Source: a virus. Taken from it: a stretch of 22,464 nt of DNA. Every line of letters starts with the position of its first letter. Position 1 is the first letter of the stretch. A model generated the notes under the pieces. That model searched no databases and had not been told where the DNA came from. It saw nothing but the letters and a program-made list of their open reading frames with translations. The position numbers and the translations under genes are program-made. The stretch covers positions 1 through 22,464 of the IMG/VR virus record IMGVR_UViG_3300031578_000371; one strand, given 5' to 3'. Positions 9,206-16,561 of the stretch are shown one piece after another.

Positions 9206-9219
9206 TAAAAATATTTTAA

Positions 9220-9229
9220 TATAAATACT
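9220..9229 (-). promoter_or_regulatory. Late-type promoter motif for terminase
   Basis: Minus strand AGTATTTATA, 14 nt before the terminase ATG. It is half of a back-to-back pair with 9243-9252, separated by 13 nt. Confidence 0.65.
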
Positions 9230-9242
9230 TAATGATATTTAA

Positions 9243-9252
9243 AGTATTTATA
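9243..9252 (+). promoter_or_regulatory. Late-type promoter motif for the 9265 gene
   Basis: Plus strand AGTATTTATA, 12 nt before ATG 9265. It lies inside the longer open frame that starts at 9232, which argues for the internal start. Confidence 0.65.
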
Positions 9253-9264
9253 TTAAAATGCGTT

Positions 9265-9753
9265 ATGGTACAGGACGATAAAAATCTTAAGTTGATTTTC
9301 ATTTTGAAAATAGGATATAATTCAAAACAAGAAGGTATTTACGAATTCATTTTTTCTCAGGATGAAACTAATATCGATATTGAAAATTGGTGTTGGGATT
9401 TATCTCCAGCATGTGACAATGCAATGCCGCCATCAGAAGATTATGTAAATGCAGTTTTTAATTTAAAAACAAATAAATTTGATTTATTTTGTTTGCACGA
9501 AGCTGTCGATAGGGAATATATGCATGGATATTATACCATTCATGCACTTGCGTATGAAACAGATAGAACTATAGATAATAATGGTTTTAGTCAATACGAT
9601 AAGTTATTCGGAGGAAATGATGAAGACAATACTCCATTATTAGTATTTCATTACGGTATGACATTAGCGAGAATAAAAGATATGTTATATGCTAGAAAGA
9701 TAATTTTAAAAGGTAAAGAATTTATTGAAAGTTCTATGATAAAATTAGAGTAA
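9265..9753 (+). CDS. Late-type phage protein, function unknown
   Basis: 162 residues from ATG 9265. The open frame extends to an ATG at 9232, but that would translate through the AGTATTTATA motif, so I take the ATG 12 nt downstream of it. The sequence has YEFIFSQDETN, an acidic ENWCWDLSPACDNAMPP stretch and a YYTIHALAYE segment; it looks like a compact alpha/beta protein, with no signal peptide or transmembrane segment. I do not recognise a function. It is divergent from terminase and convergent with the small leftward genes, whose last stop is one base away. Confidence 0.7.
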   Translation: MVQDDKNLKLIFILKIGYNSKQEGIYEFIFSQDETNIDIENWCWDLSPACDNAMPPSEDYVNAVFNLKTNKFDLFCLHEAVDREYMHGYYTIHALAYETDRTIDNNGFSQYDKLFGGNDEDNTPLLVFHYGMTLARIKDMLYARKIILKGKEFIESSMIKLE

Positions 9754-9754
9754 T

Positions 9755-10048
9755 TTAGGATTGTTTTTTTCGTAACAATCCACTTTCAATATAGTAGTCG
9801 ATTTTACTCAAGTCTTTTATCATTTCATTTGCTATAGGTATCCATGAGTTTATTTCAAATGGACCACCTTCATCATTAATTAACATTTCATATTCACAAT
9901 TTGGTTCAGGTGAAGTATTATTGATATTATGTTTAGTGAATACCCGGTCTATTTTTTCAACCATACTATTACATAAACCACTTTTATCTAATAATGTGCA
10001 CATTACTAATAAATCTCTTGCTTCTTTTAAAAGTATAACGTATTCCAT
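9755..10048 (-). CDS. Small protein, function unknown
   Basis: 97 residues, third gene of the leftward unit that starts at 10516. It has a helical N-terminal half, an acidic middle (EYEMLINDEGG), and a basic C-terminal end. Its four cysteines have no zinc-binding spacing. It is separated by 13 nt from the upstream gene. No function can be assigned; gene position suggests an early or accessory protein. Confidence 0.55.
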   Translation of the reverse strand: MEYVILLKEARDLLVMCTLLDKSGLCNSMVEKIDRVFTKHNINNTSPEPNCEYEMLINDEGGPFEINSWIPIANEMIKDLSKIDYYIESGLLRKKQS

Positions 10049-10061
10049 TCTAAAACTATAT

Positions 10062-10277
10062 TTACTTTTTATTTTTTAATTCTCTTAATGATTGATAAAT
10101 TATCAATTTAATCGATGATACTGAAGGAATTGCATCTAAAAGATTTTGTAATCCCTTAATATCGTTTTTCATAGTCAACTCATTAACAATTGGCAAATAA
10201 TAATCATAAATTTCACGTTCAAGAATGTTAACTTCTACAATTAGTTTATTATATCTATCGATTTTATTTAATATCAT
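10062..10277 (-). CDS. Small helical protein, function unknown
   Basis: 71 residues, almost entirely predicted helix with regular Leu/Ile spacing, no cysteine. It lies 11 nt after the 10289-10516 gene and 13 nt before the 9755-10048 gene on the same strand, so the three probably form one operon. No recognisable family. Confidence 0.55.
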   Translation of the reverse strand: MILNKIDRYNKLIVEVNILEREIYDYYLPIVNELTMKNDIKGLQNLLDAIPSVSSIKLIIYQSLRELKNKK

Positions 10278-10288
10278 ATTAAAATTAG

Positions 10289-10516
10289 TTATACGATTTC
10301 TACAGCATCAACACTTTGTTCTCCCTGTAATACAGTATTTTTAAAATCATCAATACTCATTTCACCAAGTCCATCAATCCATTCTTTAGTATATTTATCC
10401 GACTGATTAAGCAATATTGTTTTTTTCATTGCTTCAAGTTCGTTTTCTGCTTCAACAATATTTGCGATAGCATTATTTTCGAATAAATTAACGTAAGCAG
10501 TTGCAAATTTTTTCAT
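10289..10516 (-). CDS. Small protein, function unknown, first gene of a leftward operon
   Basis: 75 residues beginning MKKFATAYVNLFENN, a beta-strand-rich start followed by helices with an acidic C-terminal half. Short proteins of this general form occur in many phages, but I cannot name a role. It sits first behind a TATATTTG element (10546-10553), consistent with transcription by host polymerase, and two further short genes follow in the same direction. Confidence 0.6.
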   Translation of the reverse strand: MKKFATAYVNLFENNAIANIVEAENELEAMKKTILLNQSDKYTKEWIDGLGEMSIDDFKNTVLQGEQSVDAVEIV

Positions 10517-10532
10517 ATTGTTTTTTTTATTA

Positions 10533-10553
10533 AGTTAATTAACTGCAAATATA
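10533..10553 (-). promoter_or_regulatory. Host-type -7 element with adjacent palindrome
   Basis: On the minus strand TATATTTG (10553-10546) is followed directly by CAGTTAATTAACT, whose 12-bp core AGTTAATTAACT (10533-10544) is a perfect palindrome. The ATG at 10516 is 16 nt farther on. No good -33 element is visible. The same palindrome with a similar flank recurs at 11131-11151, so it may be an operator overlapping the transcription start. Confidence 0.45.
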
Positions 10554-10589
10554 ATATATTGCAATCATATTTGCATAATATTTTTAAAT

Positions 10590-11006
10590 TTATTCTGTTT
10601 GAATTCGTATTCCGTATAATTCTTCGATTTTATAATTACTGACAGTAATACATAAATTATATGTATCTAATTTTTTATTTTCTTTATTTTTAAGTACAAG
10701 ATGAATTAACATTAAAATTAAAGACGCAACAATCAATATTGAAAAAATTAATAAAAATTTAAAAAATAAAACACCTGCTAACATTAAACCCAAACTTATT
10801 TTTAATGTTATTGCTTTCCATGACAATAATACGTGTAGTACATCATCAAAATGAATTATTAATATTCTTTTATATTCAATCCAATCACAGTCCGAAGCAT
10901 CATCCTTAATACCGCCAATTAGTTCGAAAGTATCTGTTTCAACTTGTTTAGAACCACCAATATAAGTTCTACGAAATTTATAGTTTTCAAATATTCTATT
11001 TATCAT
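10590..11006 (-). CDS. Membrane protein, function unknown
   Basis: 138 residues. Residues about 65-105 are strongly hydrophobic and long enough for two membrane helices in a hairpin, followed by a Lys/Asn-rich turn (KNKENKK) and a short soluble tail. The N-terminal 60 residues are soluble and beta-rich, with no signal peptide. It is bounded by a terminator upstream (11066-11093) and the next leftward promoter downstream, so it may be transcribed alone. An inner-membrane phage accessory role such as superinfection exclusion is possible but there is no direct sign of it. Confidence 0.6.
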   Translation of the reverse strand: MINRIFENYKFRRTYIGGSKQVETDTFELIGGIKDDASDCDWIEYKRILIIHFDDVLHVLLSWKAITLKISLGLMLAGVLFFKFLLIFSILIVASLILMLIHLVLKNKENKKLDTYNLCITVSNYKIEELYGIRIQTE

Positions 11007-11065
11007 ATATTCAATTTTAGTTATTAAATTTGTTAGTTATACGTAAAATTAACTAAAATTATTAC

Positions 11066-11093
11066 AAAAAAAAACCCGAAAATTTCGGGTTTT
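11066..11093 (-). terminator. Intrinsic terminator after the 11173-13104 gene
   Basis: AAAACCCGAAA (11071-11081) is the inverse of TTTCGGGTTTT (11083-11093); on the minus strand the hairpin is followed by an unbroken T run. It would end the transcript of the 643-residue virion-type gene. It also lies between a possible promoter at 11131-11151 and the membrane-protein gene. Confidence 0.8.
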
Positions 11094-11130
11094 ATAAAAT
11101 AACTTTATTAATTATTATAACTATTTAATT

Positions 11131-11151
11131 AGTTAATTAACTGTAAATTTA
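11131..11151 (-). promoter_or_regulatory. Second copy of the CAGTTAATTAACT palindrome with -7-like flank
   Basis: Minus strand reads TAAATTTA then CAGTTAATTAACT. The palindrome and the CAG before it are identical to 10533-10546, and the flank is a two-base variant of TATATTTG. The surrounding 11100-11172 is A/T-rich with further TTAGTTA-type partial repeats (for example AGTTAAATAACT near 11151-11162). Confidence 0.35.
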
Positions 11152-11172
11152 GTTAAATAACTAATTTATTAG

Positions 11173-13104
11173 TTAGTTTTTCTTACTAACAGATTCGTAT
11201 AAATTAAATTGCTTATCAATAGCCGCATCTAATTTTTTTAATGCTGTTGATTTTTTGCTTTCATTAATACTTGGTTTTTTTAAACCCGTTTTTTCTTCCA
11301 ATCTATTACGAATATATTTTCTAAGTTTTCTTTCAGATTCATTCATTGAAATACTTACGTTTTTATCTGGGTCAATGTTTATATCTACACCAGTTGTAGT
11401 ACTTTCAGGTTTAACACTTGTTACACCAAGACTTTGAGCATCGGGAGCAAATCCGATTTCCTTTTCTTCAGCATTTTCAATTTCTTCATCATCGTCTTCC
11501 TTTAAAACATTGGGTTGAACTTGTACATTTGAAGGGTCTACATTTTCAGCAGTTCTAAATTTACCTAAATTTGCAGCACCTTTTGATTGAATACCGGAAG
11601 TTATTGTCTGTAATAAACTCTGAACATTAACGGGTTCTTGACCTGCTTTTTCACCAGTTGTTTGTACTTTTTTAATTTCACCATTCAATTGTTGCGCCAA
11701 TCCTTCAAGTCTTTTAATTGCAGCATTTTTTTCTCCGGCATAATATGTTTGTTTAACATTTTGAGCTGCTTGTCCAACTGCTTGAGCACCCTTTTGAACT
11801 ACATTACCTACTCCCTGACCTGCTTTTTTTACCATACGACCTAAACCACTCCAAAGTTCATTAAGTTCAGCCATTTTATCTTCATCAGAAGTTTCATTCA
11901 TTGAATCAGTATATGGAGTAAGTTTTTCAGCGTATTCGTCATGACCGTAATCACCTTTTAATTTTTCAATAATTTCAGGTGTTATTACAATTGAAACTGT
12001 TTTTAAGTCACCATCATTCATTCCATCATTATGTGCATTAGCATAACCACTGATTATATTACTTTTTTCTTCGTCATCACATTCCATAAATGCTTCAGGA
12101 GAATCATAACCTCTAGATTCTGCATATTTACCAAAACCACCACATTCAGAACATTCTTCTTCATTTACTTCGGTGGTATCTTCAACATTTTGTCCTAAAT
12201 CTTCGATTTCATCGGGTTCAACAACATCCATGATTCCTTTCGCAATTTCTTTTCTATCAGTAATATCCATTTTACGAAGTTCTTTCGAGAAAACAGCTAC
12301 AAGTGAATTAAGTACATATTTGACATTGGAATCGCTCATATCAGTTTTATCGATTTGCCCGATTAAATCCCCTAATATTTTTTGTACCTCTCTATAATTT
12401 TCACTTTCATTTTCACCATCTACAGACATTTCTTCTTCGCCATCAGCACTAAGTTCTTCTTCACTGTCAACAGATATTTCTTCCTCACCGCCTTCTGGAG
12501 GAATTTCTCCACCATCAAGACTAAGTTCTCCATTTTCAGGACTAAGTTCTTCTTCACTGTCAACAGATATTTCTTCTTCACCACCTTCTGGAGGAGTTTC
12601 ACCACCAATTGGTTCATTTTCTAATCCAGCGGCCATTTCTTGTTCACCACTGTTTTCAATGTCTTCGGCATCTGTAGCAGCTTCTAAATCACCTAATTTT
12701 TCTTCAGCTTGGTCGATATTATCTTTAGCATCATCTTCCTTTAATATCATTTTACTACTAGTTTTATTAGGTATTAAAGTAATGGCTTCATTAATATTAT
12801 GAAATACCATATTTCTCTGCTTATCTGCTTCAGCCAATGTTTTAAATTGAAAACCAGTTATATTTTCTAATCCCCCAATATATACAAAATCAGCTACATC
12901 GGGGTCGTTTTTAATGCCGCCCTTTTTTAGATAATAATTATGATTTTCTTTAACAATACCATATGCAACACCGTCTGCTGCTCTTTTATAATCAATAAGA
13001 CTACCTAAGTTTCGTATTTTTGATTCTTTTATTGAAGGTTTATTTACTTCGGCTAATATTTTTATCCTTTCATAATAAGCCTCTTTCGATGTATGTTTTT
13101 TCAT
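11173..13104 (-). CDS. Large acidic virion-type protein with low-complexity repeats
   Basis: 643 residues. The N-terminal 120 residues look globular (NYYLKKGGIKNDPDVADFVYIGGLENITG). A Glu/Gly/Pro/Ser-rich acidic stretch at about 165-235 has a 31-residue repeat. A CxxC pair (ECSECGGFG, about residue 320) follows, then helical Ala/Gln/Lys-rich segments with VGNVVQKGAQAVGQAAQNV. The basic C-terminus contains KKPSINESKKS, echoing KPSIKESKI near the N-terminus (about 22-30). Both contain IxE, the form of a T4-type prohead-protease site. Strong acidity, repeats and position next to other probable internal head proteins suggest a scaffold, prohead core or packaged internal protein; this is inference. 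A late-type motif is 54 nt upstream and a terminator lies 80 nt downstream. Confidence 0.75.
   Translation of the reverse strand: MKKHTSKEAYYERIKILAEVNKPSIKESKIRNLGSLIDYKRAADGVAYGIVKENHNYYLKKGGIKNDPDVADFVYIGGLENITGFQFKTLAEADKQRNMVFHNINEAITLIPNKTSSKMILKEDDAKDNIDQAEEKLGDLEAATDAEDIENSGEQEMAAGLENEPIGGETPPEGGEEEISVDSEEELSPENGELSLDGGEIPPEGGEEEISVDSEEELSADGEEEMSVDGENESENYREVQKILGDLIGQIDKTDMSDSNVKYVLNSLVAVFSKELRKMDITDRKEIAKGIMDVVEPDEIEDLGQNVEDTTEVNEEECSECGGFGKYAESRGYDSPEAFMECDDEEKSNIISGYANAHNDGMNDGDLKTVSIVITPEIIEKLKGDYGHDEYAEKLTPYTDSMNETSDEDKMAELNELWSGLGRMVKKAGQGVGNVVQKGAQAVGQAAQNVKQTYYAGEKNAAIKRLEGLAQQLNGEIKKVQTTGEKAGQEPVNVQSLLQTITSGIQSKGAANLGKFRTAENVDPSNVQVQPNVLKEDDDEEIENAEEKEIGFAPDAQSLGVTSVKPESTTTGVDINIDPDKNVSISMNESERKLRKYIRNRLEEKTGLKKPSINESKKSTALKKLDAAIDKQFNLYESVSKKN
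12448..12606. repeat. 93-bp direct repeat encoding acidic 31-residue units
   Basis: The block starting ACTAAGTTCTTCTTCACTG at 12448 recurs at 12541 with a period of 93 bp (31 codons). The first roughly 66 bp are nearly identical with a few substitutions. Encoded units contain PPEGGEEEISVDSEEELS. It looks like an in-frame tandem duplication with a degenerate third partial unit nearer 12420. Confidence 0.8.
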
Positions 13105-13158
13105 TTGTATATTTTTAAGATAACGTTATTTTAATATAAATTATATTACACTTTTTTT

Positions 13159-13168
13159 CATAAATACT
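13159..13168 (-). promoter_or_regulatory. Late-type promoter motif AGTATTTATG
   Basis: Minus strand AGTATTTATG, 54 nt before the ATG at 13104, farther than usual for this motif in the window. Confidence 0.5.
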
Positions 13169-13194
13169 TTATTTAGAACAAAAAATTAGGAATC

Positions 13195-13443
13195 TTAGAT
13201 TATTTCGTAATTTTCATTCATAATATTATGTTTAATTAATAATTTATATACTTTTGATGTAATTAAATTTTTATTTTTAAAATTATCAATAATTGACTGA
13301 TTTGCCTTCTTATGTGAAAGATTTTCATTCAAAAATTTATGATTTTTATGCATTTCTTCCAATATAGAATAGTAAACCTTTTCAGCTTTTTTTGTTTCTA
13401 CATATTCTCTTAATTGAGATTCTGTTAATATAAATCTTTTCAT
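13195..13443 (-). CDS. Small protein with propeptide-like motif, function unknown
   Basis: 82 residues starting MKRFILTESQLREYVE, basic and helical. It contains KFLNENLS at about 37-44, where LNE fits the T4-type prohead-protease consensus. It begins 3 nt after the stop of the nucleotidyltransferase gene, as the last gene of the 16561-13195 leftward series. It could be a small packaged head protein; otherwise unknown. Confidence 0.6.
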   Translation of the reverse strand: MKRFILTESQLREYVETKKAEKVYYSILEEMHKNHKFLNENLSHKKANQSIIDNFKNKNLITSKVYKLLIKHNIMNENYEII

Positions 13444-13446
13444 GCA

Positions 13447-14250
13447 CTACAATTTAAATTCATCTAAACTTAATTCTTTGGTTAGATATTCATTTTTCAT
13501 TTCATATAATTTCCCTAGGTATCCTGTATTTCGTAATACTTTAAATACTAAATTTTCAGTTGAAAATTCACCTGCATTATCCAACCCTGTCTGTCTATAC
13601 TTCATGATTTTATCCTTTAATTTATCATGTTTTTTTAAAAAATTATCACTATTAATTTCATTTTTTAAATCATCGATAGAATTCATTAAATCAGCAGATT
13701 TTAACTGCACATCATTAGTATCTATATTTACAATTTTTTTTATTGGTTTTCTAATCCATTTATTTTTAATTAAGGAATAAGAACCAGATGAATGATATAC
13801 TTGGTCGGAATCCTGAAAATACAATTCTACGTCATGACCTTTTACTTGAATAGGCATCGAATCATTCCATAAATGTTTTTTTAATTTAAGATAATCACCG
13901 ACAAAATCTTTATTTTCAGATATTTGATTAAAATCTAAAACAACATGAACATCTAAATCAGAATTATCGCTATAATTATAATTAGCCATACTACCAATAA
14001 GCAAAATATCTGTAAATTTTAGACTTTCAACATCAGAAAATTCAATAAACCTTGCTGCATTTTTCAACAAGGTTTTTCTCACATCAGGCTTTAACGTCAC
14101 ATCAGATTCCCAAATAAGTGGACATAAAGTATCATTCATTTTAATCGAGGTAACATCAACCACATCGGGTTCAATAACTTCTTTTAAAATATCGAAAACA
14201 TTATTTTTTTTCCAAAATTTAGAACTCCATTTTCTTGGATTATCGTCCAT
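13447..14250 (-). CDS. Nucleotidyltransferase-fold (Pol beta superfamily) protein
   Basis: 267 residues. The signature of the Pol-beta/MNT nucleotidyltransferase superfamily is clear: LLIGSMANY (G86-S87) followed by SDNSDLDVHVV with D98 and D100 as the metal-binding DxD, and a third carboxylate E142 in HDVELYF. The C-terminal half is helical and Lys-rich, about 120 residues. The catalytic set looks intact, so transfer of a nucleotide to a protein, RNA or small molecule is plausible; the substrate cannot be inferred. It lies inside the block of probable head proteins, 5 nt after the preceding gene and 3 nt before the next, so late expression and possible packaging in the virion are suggested by context. 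A weak N-terminal match to the propeptide motif is absent. Confidence 0.85.
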   Translation of the reverse strand: MDDNPRKWSSKFWKKNNVFDILKEVIEPDVVDVTSIKMNDTLCPLIWESDVTLKPDVRKTLLKNAARFIEFSDVESLKFTDILLIGSMANYNYSDNSDLDVHVVLDFNQISENKDFVGDYLKLKKHLWNDSMPIQVKGHDVELYFQDSDQVYHSSGSYSLIKNKWIRKPIKKIVNIDTNDVQLKSADLMNSIDDLKNEINSDNFLKKHDKLKDKIMKYRQTGLDNAGEFSTENLVFKVLRNTGYLGKLYEMKNEYLTKELSLDEFKL

Positions 14251-14255
14251 ATTAT

Positions 14256-14831
14256 TTATTTTTTTGATTCGTCTAATTCCATATCTGACTCATCTTCAGG
14301 AAATAATTTATTAATGATTTCATCGACTTTATCGATAATATCGTAATGGTCATTGTCAAAAAGAAAATCAATCTTACCTTTTATTAATTCAGCTTTTTGT
14401 TGATATTCAGGTGAATGATGTTCAGTAATGCTACTTGTATTCATTTTATCTTGTCCAGATTTTTTACCGACAAATAATTTATACATATTATCAATAATAT
14501 CAAAATCATTGTTTAAAAATAAATTATCTATAGTTTGTTTAATTTTTTTTGCTTTTTCCTGATATTCTTCAGGATTTTGTGAAAACTGACTCATGTCAAA
14601 ACCTTCATTTTCAATGCCCTTTTTAAATCTCATAGCCAATGCTTTACGTTTTGGAGTACAAGTGGGTTTACTCATCGGAGTACAAAACCCTTTATGTTCC
14701 GGGTCAACAGCCTTTTGAATCCATTTGTCTTCATTCTCATTTAACATTTCCTGCTTTAAATTGAAATCAGGATTTAATTTAATCATATTTTCAAAAAGCA
14801 AGGTTTTAGTATCCTTTAACACTTTCTTCAT
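14256..14831 (-). CDS. Probable virion-internal protein with propeptide and duplicated module
   Basis: 191 residues. The N-terminus has TKTLLFENMIKLNPDF then EMLNE ending at E32, matching the shared propeptide-like pattern. A segment DKWIQKAVDPEHKGFCTP with C50 and C58 follows (GFCTPMSKPTCTPKRKALA). Two copies of a helical module then occur at about 86-119 and 140-173 (PEEYQEKAKKIKQTIDNLF... and PEYQQKAELIKGKIDFLF..., both ending DxYDIID/DFDIID). The C-terminus is acidic. Function unknown; head association is inferred from the N-terminus and neighbours. Confidence 0.7.
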   Translation of the reverse strand: MKKVLKDTKTLLFENMIKLNPDFNLKQEMLNENEDKWIQKAVDPEHKGFCTPMSKPTCTPKRKALAMRFKKGIENEGFDMSQFSQNPEEYQEKAKKIKQTIDNLFLNNDFDIIDNMYKLFVGKKSGQDKMNTSSITEHHSPEYQQKAELIKGKIDFLFDNDHYDIIDKVDEIINKLFPEDESDMELDESKK

Positions 14832-14847
14832 TTGTTATTTCACTGAA

Positions 14848-15339
14848 TTATTTACCAACTTTAGCAATTGCGGCAACCGGAATTTTTTTAGTTTTATTTT
14901 TTTCAATACTATGTTCTTTTTTTTCTTCTTTAGGACTTTCAGATTCCTCATGTTCTTCTTCCTTCTCTTCTTCCTTAGATTCATCTTCATCAGATTCTTT
15001 TTCTTCAGATTCCTTTTCACCTTTTTTCTTTTCGAAGTTCCATTTTTTTCTTTCATTCATCTCTACTTCCTCTTCTTCAGATTCTCCGTTTTCTTCTTCA
15101 GATTCTTCACCATGAATTAAAGCATAAAGTTCTTCAACCTTATTTTTCATTTCTTCGTATTTTTCTTCCATCGACAATTCCCTTTTCTCTGAGCCGAATT
15201 CATTTGGTTCAGTAGGTACTGCAATATCATCTTCTTCAGTTGATTCGATTTCTTCGAAACCTTCATTTAATTTGGGTTTAAATGTTTTATCAAGTCTACC
15301 CATGACTTCAAAAAGTCTTACTTTGCTATCTTTTTTCAT
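14848..15339 (-). CDS. Highly charged low-complexity protein with propeptide-like N-terminus
   Basis: 163 residues. Residues 1-26 (SKVRLFEVMGRL...KPKLNE) match the shared N-terminal pattern ending in LNE. The rest is dominated by Glu, Lys and Ser (about 45-150), with a short hydrophobic-basic end KKIPVAAIAKVGK. Such charge-rich disordered proteins occur as scaffold or internal head proteins in T4-like phages (compare gp22 and internal proteins), which suits the position. An overlapping Lys-rich frame on the same strand is a shadow. A late-type motif lies 32 nt upstream of the ATG. Confidence 0.7.
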   Translation of the reverse strand: MKKDSKVRLFEVMGRLDKTFKPKLNEGFEEIESTEEDDIAVPTEPNEFGSEKRELSMEEKYEEMKNKVEELYALIHGEESEEENGESEEEEVEMNERKKWNFEKKKGEKESEEKESDEDESKEEEKEEEHEESESPKEEKKEHSIEKNKTKKIPVAAIAKVGK

Positions 15340-15371
15340 ATTGTTAATTATTAATATTTTAAATCATTTTA

Positions 15372-15381
15372 TATAAATACT
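15372..15381 (-). promoter_or_regulatory. Late-type promoter motif AGTATTTATA
   Basis: Minus strand AGTATTTATA, 32 nt before ATG 15339, in the gap after the GP88-domain gene. It would drive 15339 through to 13195. Confidence 0.6.
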
Positions 15382-15382
15382 A

Positions 15383-16561
15383 TTATCTGTGCTTTAAGTT
15401 ATAAACAGCTAAAACATCTTTTCTTAATGCAGCAACATCATTATTACCACTCCAATTAATTACAATCCATTTACGATTGTGTTTTTCTTTAGGACTATAA
15501 GGAATATTCATTAATTCGTTATTAGTCAATAATATATTTCTATCGACATTATATGTTTTAACGATTCTATCTTTCAATATTTCAATCGATTCCGGACTAA
15601 AATTCCATATATTACCTTCTTTGGGTTGTAAATCCTTAAAGATTTTATCTGGAATGACTCTAGCATGACCTTCTTTAGTAGAATCAATTAATTCATCTTC
15701 TTTTCCTCCATAAGAAAATTTAATCTCAAAATTATCGGGTATATTACTATCTTTTATCATACCAATTTCTTTACTATAGGCATAATGAAAATCATCTGGG
15801 GTTGCTCTTGCAATATCAAATGCCATTTCAAGATACTTATTAGAAATAAAATCACCAGAATCATGCCATCTTATAACTGCTCCACCATTCCAACTAATTG
15901 ATTTAATACTATTAACCATTCTGGATTTCCATTCAGTCCAATGATTCATTAAATAATTAAGTTTTTGTGTATTAAGTCTAACTGTAGCATCAAACATAAT
16001 ATAGCGTCCCATTTGAGCATAACAGTCACGAGTACATGCACCTGCCTTATCACATACATTTACAACATAAAAATTATTGTCTGTTTGATTATATATTAAT
16101 CCCTTAAATGCTGGTAATGTAACATTATAGAAATTAGTTTTACCCATTTTACTATTTTGTTTTAAAAACTGGTCATTAGTAGGTTTTTCACTTAAAATCC
16201 TTTTCAATTTTTCAACATCAAATTCATCACCAGTTTTAATTGCACCTAATGTTCCACCATGAATACGTCCACCAGTATCATAATCTTGTTTTTTATTTTC
16301 AATTTCCTTGTTCTTTGTATTAAGCAATTTTTGTATATCATCAACTGGTTTTAATTTAGCACCAAATTCACTGGGATTTTCTTCATTAACATTTGTAGTA
16401 CATGGAACTTCCTTATCATAATCATCTAATGAAATAAAATCATTCGATGATATTCCCGGAGGCATATCTGAAGTTTGTAAATGACTATTTTCATTAAGTA
16501 TTGGCATACCCCCTACTTTATTCATCATCTCAAATAATCTTGTTTTATTATTTATTATCAT
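15383..16561 (-). CDS. GP88-domain protein with propeptide-like N-terminus
   Basis: 392 residues. From about 95 on it matches the family named after mycobacteriophage gene product 88: VCDKAGACTRDCYAQMGRY with C170, C176 and C180; RLNTQKLNYL; VIRWHDSGDF (229-238); AYSKEIGM; FSYGG; GHARVIP (298-304). The Cys triad and His/Asp residues suggest a metal or iron-sulfur site, but the biochemical role of the family is not known to me. The first 24 residues (TRLFEMMNKVGGMPILNE) carry the same N-terminal pattern as other proteins here, and residues 25-95 look disordered. If the LNE site is cut, a mature protein starting near residue 25 would be packaged in the head. A late-type motif is 15 nt upstream of the ATG. 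Confidence 0.85.
   Translation of the reverse strand: MIINNKTRLFEMMNKVGGMPILNENSHLQTSDMPPGISSNDFISLDDYDKEVPCTTNVNEENPSEFGAKLKPVDDIQKLLNTKNKEIENKKQDYDTGGRIHGGTLGAIKTGDEFDVEKLKRILSEKPTNDQFLKQNSKMGKTNFYNVTLPAFKGLIYNQTDNNFYVVNVCDKAGACTRDCYAQMGRYIMFDATVRLNTQKLNYLMNHWTEWKSRMVNSIKSISWNGGAVIRWHDSGDFISNKYLEMAFDIARATPDDFHYAYSKEIGMIKDSNIPDNFEIKFSYGGKEDELIDSTKEGHARVIPDKIFKDLQPKEGNIWNFSPESIEILKDRIVKTYNVDRNILLTNNELMNIPYSPKEKHNRKWIVINWSGNNDVAALRKDVLAVYNLKHR

Noticed and set aside
9232-9264. Upstream ATG for the 9265 gene
   Set aside because: The extra codons are the AGTATTTATA motif and its flank; the ATG 12 nt downstream is more likely.
12448-12606. CRISPR or regulatory iteron array
   Set aside because: Only two near copies, in frame with a coding sequence and without spacers.
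12420-12617. 65-codon Lys/Val-rich leftward frame
   Set aside because: It overlaps the 93-bp repeat of the 643-residue gene in another frame; the periodicity of that gene creates it.
14835-15056. 73-codon Lys-rich leftward frame
   Set aside because: Frame-shifted reading of the Glu/Lys-rich 14848-15339 gene, which has the promoter and propeptide.
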